From UTCFX2 sp963726375 (GTDB taxonomy: Bacteria > Chloroflexota > Anaerolineae > Anaerolineales > UBA4823), in contig CAVSCE010000008.1 in assembly GCA_963726375.1 (NCBI GenBank), positions 1,095,453-1,159,452 of the forward strand: 64,000 bases of DNA, in the 5' to 3' direction. Positions within the stretch are counted from its first letter, which is position 1. The number at the start of each line of letters is the position of its first letter. The notes beneath the pieces are model-generated. The model was not told the DNA's origin, did not search any database, and saw nothing but the letters and a program-made list of their open reading frames with translations. Position numbers and translations under genes: made by a program. This document shows, one piece after another, positions 33,247 to 43,405 of the stretch.

Positions 33247-34521
33247 TCATCCATTAAACTGCTGATACAGGTATTCCTCGCGTTCATGCAGCCGGTTTGC
33301 AAGTCGGACCGATTCGCGAACGTGAGAATTACCCCGCATCGACTGTAATATGGAAGCGAGGTGTCTGTCGATGAGATATCCAAAACGCACAGGATAATAA
33401 AGATAGATCCGAGCAGATTTTGGGTGGACGGGATAGACTGCTGCCATCTCTTCACGCGGGAGAAAAACCTGTCTGAAGAAAAGCCGATCTTCTGATCGAT
33501 TCGGCGGTGTTTAAGAAGGTTGCGAGGTTCGAAGAGAAAGCCGTGTAGCCCTCTTTGCTCAGGAAAAGCAATTCTTTGGCCGCCACGATCCATTCCGGGC
33601 TGTATCTCGCTGGTTTGATTTCTTTAAGGAAAGTATCTGGGATGGGGGCGGCGAATATTTGCTTGCTGAGCATAAGCATTAAAAATAGCGGAGCTCTTAT
33701 GTTCCAAAGTTCGGATCGTTGGCTCATCAGGTCCCAATCGATCTCGTTTTGATAATACTCTAAAGCTGCCGCAAGATCGTAAACCAGCCGGAGCCCGCCT
33801 GCCAGGTGGTGCTGCGTGGCTGCATGCACGGCGACGTGGAGCAGAATGTCCTCGCAGGAAAGACCCCATAATTCGACTTCGCCCATGCAAAATGGCCGGG
33901 CGCGCTCCACAATCCGGACAAATCGACCGTGTAGGGAAGCCTGGGCAGCAGGAGCGTCCAATGGATCTCAATCGGGATGCAGCCCGGCTTATCGAAGTAG
34001 GGGAGCTGATGGCTGATGGAGGTTTCGACATCGATCCAATACTTTTTCGATGGGGTATACCCGAGGGTGGTGAGCGACTCGGCAGCCTTATCCAGGTCTT
34101 TCTTGGGGACCAATAAATCCAGATCGGACATCATCCGCAGCGCCGGCTCGCGATAGACAGTCTCTGCAAGGTGGGCACCCTTGAGCGCGATCGCTTGAAT
34201 CCCGGCATTCTGGAAAGACTTGATGATCCTCACCAGCTCGATTCGGCGCAGCAGCGCTCTGGCGCTTGCTGAAAGATAAACATTCTTCAAGCTGTGCTGG
34301 TCTTCTTGAGGAATCTGATCAAAATCCCCCAGCTGCTTCATGCGCCTGTAAAAGACCGGACCCAGCCCGAACCAGACCGCACTTTTTACAACCTGTGACC
34401 ACTCATCTGCGGTGATTTCATCTCGAACTTTGGAAGAGGTTCCATTCAGGTTGAGCAGCTGGCAGAGCTGTTCTGCGGGGCGCATGTTTTTCGTAATGGT
34501 TGTCTCCAGCGATTCTGGCAT
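33247..34521 (-). CDS. Uncharacterised nucleotidyltransferase (PF14907-type), frameshifted
   Basis: The main frame shows a nucleotidyltransferase of the NTP_transf_5 kind: IQAIALKGAHLAETVYRE and LRMMSDLDLLVPKKDLDKA, where the DLD pair is the metal-binding core, then YTPSKKYWIDVETSISHQLP and PIEIHWTLL. After a shift near 33910 the helical C-terminal half reads DILLHVAVHAATQHHLAGGL and LRLVYDLAAALEYY. A last shift near 33465 leads to a tail stopping at 33247. The ATG at 34521 is nine bases from a TATAAT box, so the message is almost leaderless. These proteins are common in polysaccharide and peptide loci; the substrate is not established. Confidence 0.72.
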
Positions 34522-34530
34522 CAAACCTTG

Positions 34531-34558
34531 ATTATAGCAAAAGAACCCGATTTGCCCA
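34531..34558 (-). promoter_or_regulatory. Promoter for the nucleotidyltransferase gene
   Basis: On the minus strand a perfect TATAAT (34531-34536) lies 16 bases after TGGGCA (34553-34558). Only nine bases separate the -10 box from the ATG at 34521, so transcription would start at or two to three bases before the start codon. There is no Shine-Dalgarno sequence. Confidence 0.5.
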
Positions 34559-34668
34559 TGATAAAATTGAAATTGTCAGGTTTTGTTAGGAATGGTTGTG
34601 GAAGAGTTTATCAGGATAATCCGATCTCTTTTATTTCTTTTCAATATATTCCCTCTGTGATAAAAAAT

Positions 34669-35180
34669 ATGAACGTATCCGAAGCCATCCACCTCAAAAG
34701 AGCAGTCCGAGAGTTCAAAGATGAACCGCTTCCAGAAGAAGTGATCCAGGCGATCCTCAATGCCGGAGGCGAGCGCAGTCGTCCAAGAATTCGCAACCCT
34801 GGCATTTCATCGCAATCCGCGATCGAGAACGGTTGAAAGCGCTGGCGGAGTGCGGGAATTGGGCAGGGCACCTGGCAGGGGCAGCGCTGGGCGTCGCGCT
34901 GCTCAGCTCGGACCCGGCTGCCAAATTCCAGACGATGTTCGACCTGGGACAGGCTGCCAGCTATATGCAGCTCGCAGCCTGGGAGCTTGGGGTCGGGTCG
35001 TGCCCGGCTTCGATCTACGAGCCGGAGAAAGCCCGCGAGCTTTTGGGCTTTCCAGCGGAACTGCATCTGCGGATCGCGCTTTCGTTTGGCTACCCGCTTG
35101 AAGACGACCGGCTTGTTGCACCGCCGCAGAAAGGCGGTCGAAAACCGCTGAGGGAATTCGTCCATTGGGAAAAGTGGTGA
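34669..35180 (+). CDS. Nitroreductase family protein, frameshifted
   Basis: The protein starts MNVSEAIHLKRAVREFKDEP, a standard nitroreductase N-terminus with the FMN-binding RAVREF arginines. After a shift near 34775 it continues as SSKNSQPWHF-like sequence and then KALAECGNWAGHLAGAALGV, GQAASYMQLAAWELGVGSCP and HLRIALSFGYPLEDD. Length about 170 residues, normal for the short FMN-dependent NAD(P)H oxidoreductases. The substrate is unknown. It is the first gene of a short rightward group with the deacetylase-like gene and the PspC gene. Confidence 0.75.
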
Positions 35181-35234
35181 TGGTTTTCAAGCAGAGAGCT
35201 GCTGAAACCGGGGATTAAATCCATTCGCACGGCG

Positions 35235-36179
35235 ATGAAGGTTTTTTACTCCGACCACTTGCTCGTACCACTTCCGACCGGGCACCGCTTCCCAATGCCC
35301 AAATATGCGCTGCTCCATGAAGCCGTAGAAAAGGCGAGTTTTCCCGGCTTGGAGCTTTGCTCTTCAAGCCCGGCCAGCACCGATCAGATCCTGCTAGTTC
35401 ATACCCAGGAATATGTTGAAAAAGTCATCAACGGGGGTTTAACCGATAAAGAGGTTCGCCGGATCGGTTTTCCATGGTCCCCTGAGCTGGTCGTGCGGTC
35501 GTTTGCATCTGTCGGCGGCACGATCGATGCCTGCCGGGCTGCGTTCCTTGACGGCCTGGCGGTCAACCTGGCCGGTGGGACTCATCACGCTTATCCTGAC
35601 CATGGGGCAGGCTACTGCGTTTTCAATGATGTCGCAGTTGCGGCACGAGTCATGCAGTGCGAGACCGGCTTGAAAAGCATCCTGATCCTGGACTGCGATG
35701 TCCATCAGGGCAACGGGACTGCCGCGATCTTTGCCCAGGACGATTCGGTCTTCACGTTTTCTGTTCACGGAGAAAAAAACTTCCCCTTTCACAAAGAACA
35801 AAGCGATATCGATATCGCGCTTCCAGACGGCAGCGGGGATTCCGCATTTTTGGAAGCGGTCTACACAGGCGCAGAGCATGCAGCGGAGCGCTCCAGGCCC
35901 GAGCTGGTGATTTACATCGCCGGCGCGGATCCTTTTATGGAAGACCAGCTGGGCAGGCTGAAAATGACCAAGCATGGACTGGAAAGGCGGGACCGCTGGG
36001 TTTTGGATTTCTGCCGAAAGCGAGGTCTTCCGGCTGCGGTTGTGATGGGAGGCGGCTATGCCCACCAGGTTTTAGATGTTGTCGATATCCACCTGCAGAC
36101 GATCCGGATTGCCGCGGAAATTGCTTCCCACCCTGATCTTTCGATAGACATGCGCGACTTTTCCGTGGACCCCTCGTAA
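35235..36179 (+). CDS. Histone deacetylase family protein (AcuC/HDAC-like amidohydrolase)
   Basis: An intact 314-residue enzyme with the arginase/deacetylase fold. The catalytic pair is H117-H118 in LAGGTHHAYPDHGAGYC. The zinc ligands are D155 and H157 in LDCDVHQGNG and D232 in YIAGADPF. GGGYAHQVLDVVDIH follows the last strand with the tyrosine expected near the active site. Bacterial members remove acetyl groups from small molecules such as acetylpolyamines, or from lysines of acetyl-CoA synthetase. An acetyl-CoA synthetase gene lies 5 kb downstream on the other strand, which makes the AcuC-like role worth testing. The opening MKVFYSDHLLVPLPTGHRFP is typical of the single-domain type. Confidence 0.88.
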   Translation: MKVFYSDHLLVPLPTGHRFPMPKYALLHEAVEKASFPGLELCSSSPASTDQILLVHTQEYVEKVINGGLTDKEVRRIGFPWSPELVVRSFASVGGTIDACRAAFLDGLAVNLAGGTHHAYPDHGAGYCVFNDVAVAARVMQCETGLKSILILDCDVHQGNGTAAIFAQDDSVFTFSVHGEKNFPFHKEQSDIDIALPDGSGDSAFLEAVYTGAEHAAERSRPELVIYIAGADPFMEDQLGRLKMTKHGLERRDRWVLDFCRKRGLPAAVVMGGGYAHQVLDVVDIHLQTIRIAAEIASHPDLSIDMRDFSVDPS

Positions 36180-36219
36180 TCATAGTGAAAAGATCAGTTT
36201 CATAGGATTGGAGGGTACG

Positions 36220-36414
36220 ATGACTGAACCGCGACCAAAACTTCGCCGCTCGCAAAGGAACCGGGTGCTTGCTGGTGTCTGCGGAGGCCTGGCAGAGTTT
36301 TTTGGGATCAGCCCATTCTGGTTCAGGCTGGCTTTTTTGCTCGCCTTGCTCCCAGGAGGAATCCCAGGATTCCTGGCTTATCTGATATTCTGGTTTATCA
36401 TGCCAAGCGAATAG
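36220..36414 (+). CDS. PspC-domain membrane protein
   Basis: A 64-residue protein with the PspC signature RSQRNRVLAGVCGGLAEFFG followed by one hairpin-like hydrophobic segment (LAFLLALLPGGIPGFLAYLI). PspC proteins sit in the inner membrane and act in envelope-stress sensing, or as small stand-alone proteins of unknown use. The ATG at 36220 is chosen because GGAGGG lies seven bases upstream; a TTG at 36208 is less likely. Confidence 0.85.
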   Translation: MTEPRPKLRRSQRNRVLAGVCGGLAEFFGISPFWFRLAFLLALLPGGIPGFLAYLIFWFIMPSE

Positions 36415-36471
36415 ACCGTTGACATTTAATGGAATGTGAATTCCAGGGATCAGCCTGAGGACGAATCGCGA

Positions 36472-36504
36472 CCACAGGGACGGCCAGACAGGTCGTCCCT
36501 GTGG
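36472..36504. terminator. Perfect 11-bp inverted repeat, candidate terminator between convergent genes
   Basis: CCACAGGGACG (36472-36482) and CGTCCCTGTGG (36494-36504) form a perfect stem with an 11-base loop. It lies between the rightward PspC gene and the leftward chimeric gene ending at 36552, where both would need a terminator. No long T-run follows, so it may instead be a remnant repeat. Confidence 0.4.
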
Positions 36505-36551
36505 ATCTCTAAAGTTACCTTGAATCAAACCCCCTTGGTTATTTTTGAAAT

Positions 36552-37244
36552 TCAAGCGACCTTTGGCTTCAAATATTCAACAATTTCTGCCACAGTGTTC
36601 AGCTTGCCGTAATCCTTCTCCGGGATATCGACCCCGAGCTTCGTGTTCAGGCTGATTAAAAAATTGAGGTGGTCGAACGAGTCGATATCCAAGGCTTCAC
36701 GAAGATTGTCGTCAGGCTCGAGCTGGTTTACGGCTGATCCCGGCGCAATCTGTTCAACCAGCGTGCGTTCCAGTTCTTCATATCGCTGCTGTCGGGGCAG
36801 ATAATCTTTTTTCATCACCTTGACGGCCTTGGCTATATTCTTGTCTTCCGGTTGCTCCTTCAGCCGCATATTCAGTTCTTCAATCTTCTTCTCGAGCTTC
36901 TCTGCATTCGGCCCCCCTCCGCAGCCCATCTCTTCCAGGTCTTTGTCACCGTATTCTTCGTTCTCGGCTTTGTTTTCCGCATCGATCTCTTTCAGCAACT
37001 CTTTGACCTTCTCCCGCAATCGCTTCTCGTACTTTTCCCTGCTCTTTGCCCACAACACCTTTTGCCGGTTCGCATTCGCCTCCACCTTCGTCCGATACAC
37101 AAAGCCGTTCTCCAGCTTCAAATACCCTTCTTCCACCAGAAGCTCCAACACCGATTCGAACACTTCTTCGATCGCCCCTCTCATCTTTTCCCCGCGAAAT
37201 CCATCGATTGTCCGAAAGTCCGGCCAGTTCCCCTGCTCAGCCAC
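36552..37244 (-). CDS. Chimeric ORF: transposase fragment fused in frame to an acyl carrier protein
   Basis: A 230-residue frame. Residues 1-157 match the middle of an IS1182-type transposase (VYRTKVEANANRQKVLWAKS, then KKDYLPRQQRYEE). From about residue 158 the sequence becomes a carrier protein: VEQIAPGSAVNQLEPDDNLR, EALDIDSFDHLNFLISL with the phosphopantetheine serine at S189, then IPEKDYGKLNTVAEIVEYL. In a normal IS1182 enzyme the segment after YLPR..YEE leads to the NSYSKTDPDA region; here it is gone. The carrier part lacks only its first few residues. It may be expressed as a fusion or from an internal start. It resembles the neighbouring carrier gene at 37628. Confidence 0.75.
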   Translation of the reverse strand: MAEQGNWPDFRTIDGFRGEKMRGAIEEVFESVLELLVEEGYLKLENGFVYRTKVEANANRQKVLWAKSREKYEKRLREKVKELLKEIDAENKAENEEYGDKDLEEMGCGGGPNAEKLEKKIEELNMRLKEQPEDKNIAKAVKVMKKDYLPRQQRYEELERTLVEQIAPGSAVNQLEPDDNLREALDIDSFDHLNFLISLNTKLGVDIPEKDYGKLNTVAEIVEYLKPKVA

Positions 37245-37531
37245 CTGAAGTTCGCGTTCTCCCGCAGCGCCTTGGCGATTTGCTGCGATGAGTAGATCCG
37301 TTGAGTATATGCATACACCAATACTTTCAGCATCATCTGCGGGTGATAGCTGCTTGTTCCTCCCCCTTTGTACTTCTTCAGCAACGGTTCTAGATCGATC
37401 TTGTCGATCGCTCGGTTCACTACCCGCACTACGTGCTCGGCCGGGATCAATTCATCCCAACTCGGCGGGATCAGGCTCGGTTGGGGCATTGTGTATGGGT
37501 TGAAGGTCGGTTCGGATGATTTTCGTTTCAT
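36773..37531 (-). pseudogene. IS1182-family transposase, truncated and frameshifted
   Basis: The start (MKRKSSEPTFNPYTMPQPSL, IPPSWDELIPAEHVVRVVN) and KKYKGGGTSSYHPQMMLKVL, VYAYTQRIYSSQQIAKALRE are the N-terminal domain of IS1182/IS1380-like DDE transposases. A shift near 37200 leads to FRTIDGFRGEKMRGAIEEVF and VYRTKVEANANRQKVLW. The protein breaks off after DYLPRQQRYEE, before most of the DDE catalytic core. It is therefore an inactive remnant. Confidence 0.72.
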
Positions 37532-37600
37532 ACCCCCTATTGAATCAAACTTATCTTTAACGCGATAGGGGCTGACCAACTTTTTTTGGACAGCCCCCCC
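36773..37600 (-). mobile_element. Remnant of an IS1182-type insertion sequence
   Basis: The left end of the element is at about 37577-37600, where GGGGCTG and CAGCCCC flank an A/T-run (37567-37596). The transposase start follows, and the homology stops near 36773, where it joins the carrier protein. The catalytic C-terminal half and the other terminal repeat are missing, so the element cannot move on its own. It sits between two carrier protein genes at the end of the dehydrogenase operon. Confidence 0.65.
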
Positions 37601-37627
37601 GTATTTGCAGATCTTGCGTTTCCTGAT

Positions 37628-37867
37628 TTATTTCGCGCTGAAATACGCGACCAGCTGGTTCAGGGTCTTGAGCCTGGCGTATTCTTTCTCAGGAATCTCA
37701 ACGCTCAGCTTTTCGTTCAACCCTGCCTGGATCTGCAGCTGGTCGAAAGAATCGATATCCAGCGTGGGCCCAATTTCATCGTCGCCTTTGAGGACGCTTG
37801 CGTCTATGCCGGGGACAGAGGCGTTCATCACGCCAATAATCAATTGTCTCAGCTCGCTCTCGTTCAT
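37628..37867 (-). CDS. Acyl carrier protein
   Basis: An intact 79-residue acyl carrier protein. The phosphopantetheine serine is S40 in PTLDIDSFDQLQIQAGL, followed by the recognition helix and IPEKEYARLKTLNQLVAYF. It lies seven bases from the E2 gene stop and is clearly part of the dehydrogenase operon. A free-standing ACP next to a 2-oxoacid dehydrogenase could serve lipoyl (octanoyl) supply or accept acyl groups from the complex; neither is shown. The carrier domain at 36552 is its tandem partner. Confidence 0.88.
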   Translation of the reverse strand: MNESELRQLIIGVMNASVPGIDASVLKGDDEIGPTLDIDSFDQLQIQAGLNEKLSVEIPEKEYARLKTLNQLVAYFSAK

Positions 37868-37873
37868 AGCGTT

Positions 37874-39201
37874 TCAACCTCCTGTAATTTCTTGTTTAAG
37901 AGTTTCGAGGAACTGTCCGCCGCGGCGTCCGTCGGTGGCGCGGTGGTCGCCAGCAAGGGTGGTGCACATCACTGGACGGATGCCGATCATCCCGTTCTCT
38001 GCCCAGGGCTGGTCGATGACCTTGCCCATGCCCACCAGGGCGACTTGCGGTGGATAAATGACCCCAAAGACCTTGTCCACGCCGCGGTCGCCCAGGCTGG
38101 TGACAGTGATGGTGCCGTCAGTCAGCTCAGAGCTGCGCAGGCGACCGGCGCGTGTGCGCATGATCAAGTCGTTCAGGTCCTCACGCAACTCGTCCCAACT
38201 CTTCATGTCAGCGTTGTGGATGGCTGGTGTGATCAGCCCGCCCTGGCGCAGGGCGATCGCAAAGGAGATGTGGATCTCTTCGCTGATCACATGCTGGTCG
38301 TCCTTCCAGAAGCCGTTCAGCTCGGGCACTTCGGTGAGCGCCATTGCGACCGCTTTTATCAGAACGACTGCCAGCAGCAGGCGGTCCTTGACGGTGCGTT
38401 TGAGGTTTTCTTCCTCCAGCCAGCGCAGGGCATTGGTCATGTCGATGCGCGACTCCAGGTAGTAGTGAGGAATATCGCGGTTGGAGCGCGCCATCGCCGC
38501 GGCGATCGCGCCGACGCATGGCGGTTTGGAAGTCGGTTGGCTTCTTGGCCTCCGGGACGGGTGCAGGCGCTTGGGCGGGGGTAGGCTCCGCGGCTGGAGG
38601 TGCGGGTGATGGAGCTACCGATAGAGGAGGTGCGGGCGGTGGGGTTGCGGGTGCAGCAGCAGGAGCGGGTGTCGGCGCAGCTGGTGCCGCTTTGGCTTGC
38701 CTGGCAGCCCGCTCAATGTCGGTCCGCTGAATTGCCCCGCCAGGACCTGTCCCTACGACGGTGCTTATGTCCACGTTAAGCTCAGCGGCAATCTTGCGCG
38801 CCAGAGGTGAGACACGGGCACGCTCTCCTGCTCCTGCAGGAGTTGGGGCTGGGGCTGGCTCCTGCGCTGCCGGAGCGGGCACAGCCGGGGCTGGAGCCGC
38901 AGCTACCGGGGCAGGGGCAGGTTCAACGGCTTTGAGCAGGAGCAGAAGCCTTGGCGGCCATCTCCTGCGGGCTGAGCACCATCGCCATCGCCTTCCCAAC
39001 CGGCACTTCTGCGCCAGGTTCGAGATAGATCTCAGAGACTACGCCGGCATCAAAGATCTCAATCTCGACCACCCCTTTTGCGGTCTCAACGACCGCCATG
39101 ATATCTCCTTTCTTGACAGTGTCTCCGGGTTTAATTTTCCATTCCACAAGGGTGCCGGAATCCATGTCAGCACCCAGGCTTGGCATGTGAAATTCGCTCA
39201 T
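37874..39201 (-). CDS. 2-oxoacid dehydrogenase complex E2 (dihydrolipoyl acyltransferase), frameshifted
   Basis: Residues 1-80 are a lipoyl domain with the modified lysine K42 in AVVETAKGVVEIE. A long Ala/Pro linker follows, then the E3/E1-binding domain VSPLARKIAAELNVDISTVV with GTGPGGAIQRTDIE. A second Ala/Pro linker leads to the catalytic domain ending LAGDHRATDGRRGGQFLETL, which holds the catalytic histidine. Shifts lie near 38940 and 38500. The ATG at 39201 overlaps the E1beta stop. The complex makes acetyl-CoA from pyruvate or acetoin. No E3 (lipoamide dehydrogenase) gene lies beside it. Confidence 0.85.
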
Positions 39202-40175
39202 CACTGCACCATCCTTTTCACAATATCGACGATCTTCTCGGGTTGAGGCAGGGCGGCTTCTTCCATGTGGTGCGAATAAGGCATGGGTACTTCAGCGCTG
39301 CACAGCCGCTCGACCGGCAGGTCCAGCTCGTAGAAGAGGTTCTCCATAATTCGGGAGCTGATCTCGGCAGAAAGCGAGCCGCTGCGCCAGCCTTCTTCGA
39401 CAATCAAGGCGCGGTGGGTCTTACGGACCGAGTTGAAGATGGTCTCGTCATCCAGCGGGCGGAGCACGCGCAGGTCTACAACCTCGATCGAGATGCCTTC
39501 GGCGTCCAGCATTTCGGCCGCTTTCATGGACTTGGGCAGGCATGAGCCGTAGGTGAATACGGAGACATGGTCGCCCGGGTGGCGGACGGCGGCATGTTCA
39601 ATATCCACTTCTGGAGGCGGGATCGGGCAGAAAGCCCGGCATGTTGTACATCATCTGCTGCTCGAAGATGAGCACCGGGTCGGGGTCCTTAAGGCTGGCC
39701 AGAGCATGCCGTAGGCATCGGGGATGGTGGCGGGAGTGAGGATCTTGATGCCCGGGATATGGGCATACCAGCCTTCCAGGCTGTGGGCGTGTTGGGCGCC
39801 CAGCTGGCGACCGGCACCGGTGGCCATGCGGATTGTCACTGGCACGTTGAACAGCCCGCCTGACATGTGCAGCAGGGTAGCGGCAGTATTCAGGATCTGA
39901 TCGAGTGCCAGCAGGCTGAAGTTGACGGTCATGATCTCCACGATCGGGCGCATGCCGCCCATGCTGACACCGATGCCGATCCCGGCGATGGTCAATTCGA
40001 GCAGCGGCATGTCGCGGACCGCTCGGGGCCGAATTCATCGAACATACCCTTGCTGACTGCGAAGCAGCCGCCATAGCGGCCTACATCGGCGCCCATCAGG
40101 AAGACCTTTTCGTCCGCGATGCATCGCGGCGCGCATGCCTTCTCGGCACGCATCACGGTAATTCATTTTGATCAT
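39201..40175 (-). CDS. 2-oxoacid dehydrogenase E1 beta subunit, frameshifted
   Basis: The start MIKMNYRDACREGMRAAMHR at 40175 leads to DEKVFLMGADVGRYGGCFAV. After a shift near 40020 it reads LLELTIAGIGIGVSMGGMRP and IMTVNFSLLALDQILNTAAT with MATGAGRQLGAQHAHSLEGW, the TPP-binding beta-subunit core. After another near 39650 the transketolase C-domain reads VSVFTYGSCLPKSMKAAEML and EVVDLRVLRPLDDETIFNSV. Family length is about 325 residues, as here. It forms an alpha2-beta2 heterotetramer with the gene before it. Confidence 0.85.
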
Positions 40176-41204
40176 TTTGGGTTCGTGCGCTCATGGCTGG
40201 GTCCTTTCGGTAGTAGACAAAGCGGGTCAGGTCTTCAACGTGCTTCCCAGGGGGATTCTTCTGCAAAATCGACTGAGTGCTGCACAACCGCGGCAACATC
40301 TTGCTTCGATCGCCGCGAGCTCGGCATCCGTCAGCAGTTTCTCGCTCTTTGAGAAAATCGATAAACAGGATGATTGGGTCGCGTTTCTTGTGCTTCCTGG
40401 ACCTCGGCTTTGTCGCGGTAGAGTTCGGCGTCGAACATGGAGTGCGGTCGGAAGCGGTAGGTGATGGCCTCGATGAAGTAGGGGCCTTTGCCGGCGCGGA
40501 TGTGGTCTACGGCTTTCTTGGTCTCTCGCTCGACCTCCAAGGACATCATTGCCGTCGATCTGCACGGCGGGTATTTTATAGCAGGCGGCTTTTTCGGCGA
40601 TGTTGGTGTTGGAAGAGTGGTACTTCGACGCGGTGCCCATGCAGTACAGGTTGTTCTCGCAGATGAACAGGGTGTTCGTCTGCCAGAGCACGGCCATGTT
40701 GAGCAATTCGTGGAACTCGCCTTCAGGCGTGGCGCCTTCGCCAAAGAAGAGACTGTCACGTTCGGTTTGTTCTGCATCTTGTCAGCTAGCCCAAAACCCA
40801 CCGCCGAGCGGCAGGTGGCTGCAGACGATGGCGTTGCCGCCGTAGAAGTTGGTGGCCTTGTCGAACAGGTGCATGGAGCCGCCGCGGCCGCGTGCGCAGC
40901 CGGTCACTTTGCCGTACATCTCGGCCATGATCGCGTCGGCGCTCACACCGCGCGCCAGGGCATGCCCGTGCTCGCGGTAGGTGGCGATGACGCAGTCTTC
41001 GGCGTCAGGTATGGCCATCACACCGGTGGCGATGGCTTCTTCGCCAATATACAGGTGCAGAAAACCCGCGGATCTTGGTGGCTTGGTACAGCTCGGCGGC
41101 CTTTTCCTCGTAGCGCCGGATCAGCACCATCGTGGCGGAGCAGGTGAAGCAGGTGCTCTTTGTCATTCCTTTTTCTTTGGCTATTGCGGGTGTTTTGTTT
41201 GCGT

Positions 41205-41208
<4 letters not shown>
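40153..41208 (-). CDS. 2-oxoacid dehydrogenase E1 alpha subunit (TPP-dependent), frameshifted
   Basis: The start at 41208 leads to MVLIRRYEEKAAELYQATKI. Later frames give ATYREHGHALARGVSADAIM, YGKVTGCARGRGGSMHLFD and NFYGGNAIV, then GEFHELLNMAVLWQTNTLFI and ENNLYCMG, the TPP motif end. At least five shifts (near 41050, 40810, 40720, 40540 and 40390) break it, the most damaged gene of this operon. The stop lies 22 bases inside the E1beta gene and the start overlaps the acs stop as ATGA. It decarboxylates the 2-oxoacid on thiamine diphosphate. Confidence 0.8.
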
Positions 41209-42971
<1,763 letters not shown>

Positions 42972-43108
42972 ATATACCTCCTGAACAAAAAAATTGACGC
43001 TTTCGGGTCTGTTTCCAGAGATGGTGAAAAAAGGGGTGTTATGGTAGGGCGGAAATTTGGCGTTTTTAGAAGATGTTTTTTCTCCTTATCGATCCCTGTC
43101 AAAATGAC

Positions 43109-43143
43109 CAAAAAAAACAGTCGCAGAAGGAATCTGCGGCTGT
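43109..43143 (-). terminator. Rho-independent terminator in the leader of the acs operon
   Basis: ACAGTCGCAGA (43117-43127) pairs with TCTGCGGCTGT (43133-43143) with one wobble and a five-base loop. On the minus strand the stem is followed by at least seven Ts, a full intrinsic terminator about 140 bases upstream of the acs ATG. It lies downstream of the -10 box at 43247, so it could act as an attenuator, or end a separate short RNA. Confidence 0.55.
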
Positions 43144-43159
43144 TTTGAAGCAACGATGG

Positions 43160-43178
43160 GAGGTCGATGAAAGACCTC
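43160..43178 (-). promoter_or_regulatory. Hairpin upstream of the acs leader terminator
   Basis: GAGGTC (43160-43165) and GACCTC (43173-43178) form a six-base stem with a seven-base loop, some 15 bases upstream of the terminator on the minus-strand transcript. Together with a CGCC/GGCG pair further up it makes a structured leader. I do not find a T-box or another known riboswitch core in it. Confidence 0.35.
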
Positions 43179-43246
43179 TTCCGCCTTCGATGTACGGCGT
43201 TGATAATGAAGAATTGTACTTGATGGATGGATTCGGTCTGCTCGCT

Positions 43247-43252
43247 ATTATA
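43247..43252 (-). promoter_or_regulatory. -10 box of the acs operon promoter
   Basis: A perfect TATAAT on the minus strand, in an AT-rich context, with TTCCAA sixteen bases upstream as a poor -35 box. It would start a leader of about 270 bases before the acs ATG at 42971. Confidence 0.4.
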
Positions 43253-43304
43253 GCATTAATTGTGAAAATTGGAACATAATCGTGAAAAAATTTACAGAGT
43301 GTCT

Positions 43305-43329
43305 GGGGTTACCCCAACGGGGTAACCCC
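43305..43329. promoter_or_regulatory. Perfect 11-bp palindrome between divergent promoters, candidate operator
   Basis: GGGGTTACCCC (43305-43315) and GGGGTAACCCC (43319-43329) are exact inverse complements with a three-base spacer. The site lies 50-80 bases upstream of the acs -10 box and about 45 bases upstream of the plus-strand TATAAT at 43373. No T-run follows, so an operator fits better than a terminator. Confidence 0.4.
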
Positions 43330-43405
43330 TTAATCCCCCTGGCAACCACTATATAGACACAAATGTTCTATTTATAATATCGCATCTTGTTCAATGGAGA
43401 TCACG

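Larger units (their letters stand above)
42972..43405. other. Intergenic region between divergent acs and zinc-ribbon genes
   Basis: This 434-base gap holds a minus-strand -10 box, three hairpins and a plus-strand TATAAT at 43373-43378, each listed separately. I see no open frame in it worth calling a gene. The minus-strand leader of the acs operon would be about 270 bases long. Confidence 0.6.

Noticed and set aside
37567..37596. Transcription terminator after the ACP gene
   Set aside because: The GGGGCTG/CAGCCCC pair coincides with the expected end of the insertion sequence, so it is better read as its terminal region.
37586..38584. Long plus-strand ORF opposite the E2 and ACP genes
   Set aside because: It is the reverse shadow of the high-GC E2 coding region, with no recognisable motif.
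38500..38960. Repeat array of Ala/Pro codons as a tandem DNA repeat
   Set aside because: It is the flexible Ala/Pro linker of the E2 protein, low in complexity but not a defined repeat unit.
42972..43260. T-box riboswitch before acs
   Set aside because: The conserved T-box UGGNACC segment and a specifier loop are not visible; only a terminator and small hairpins are.
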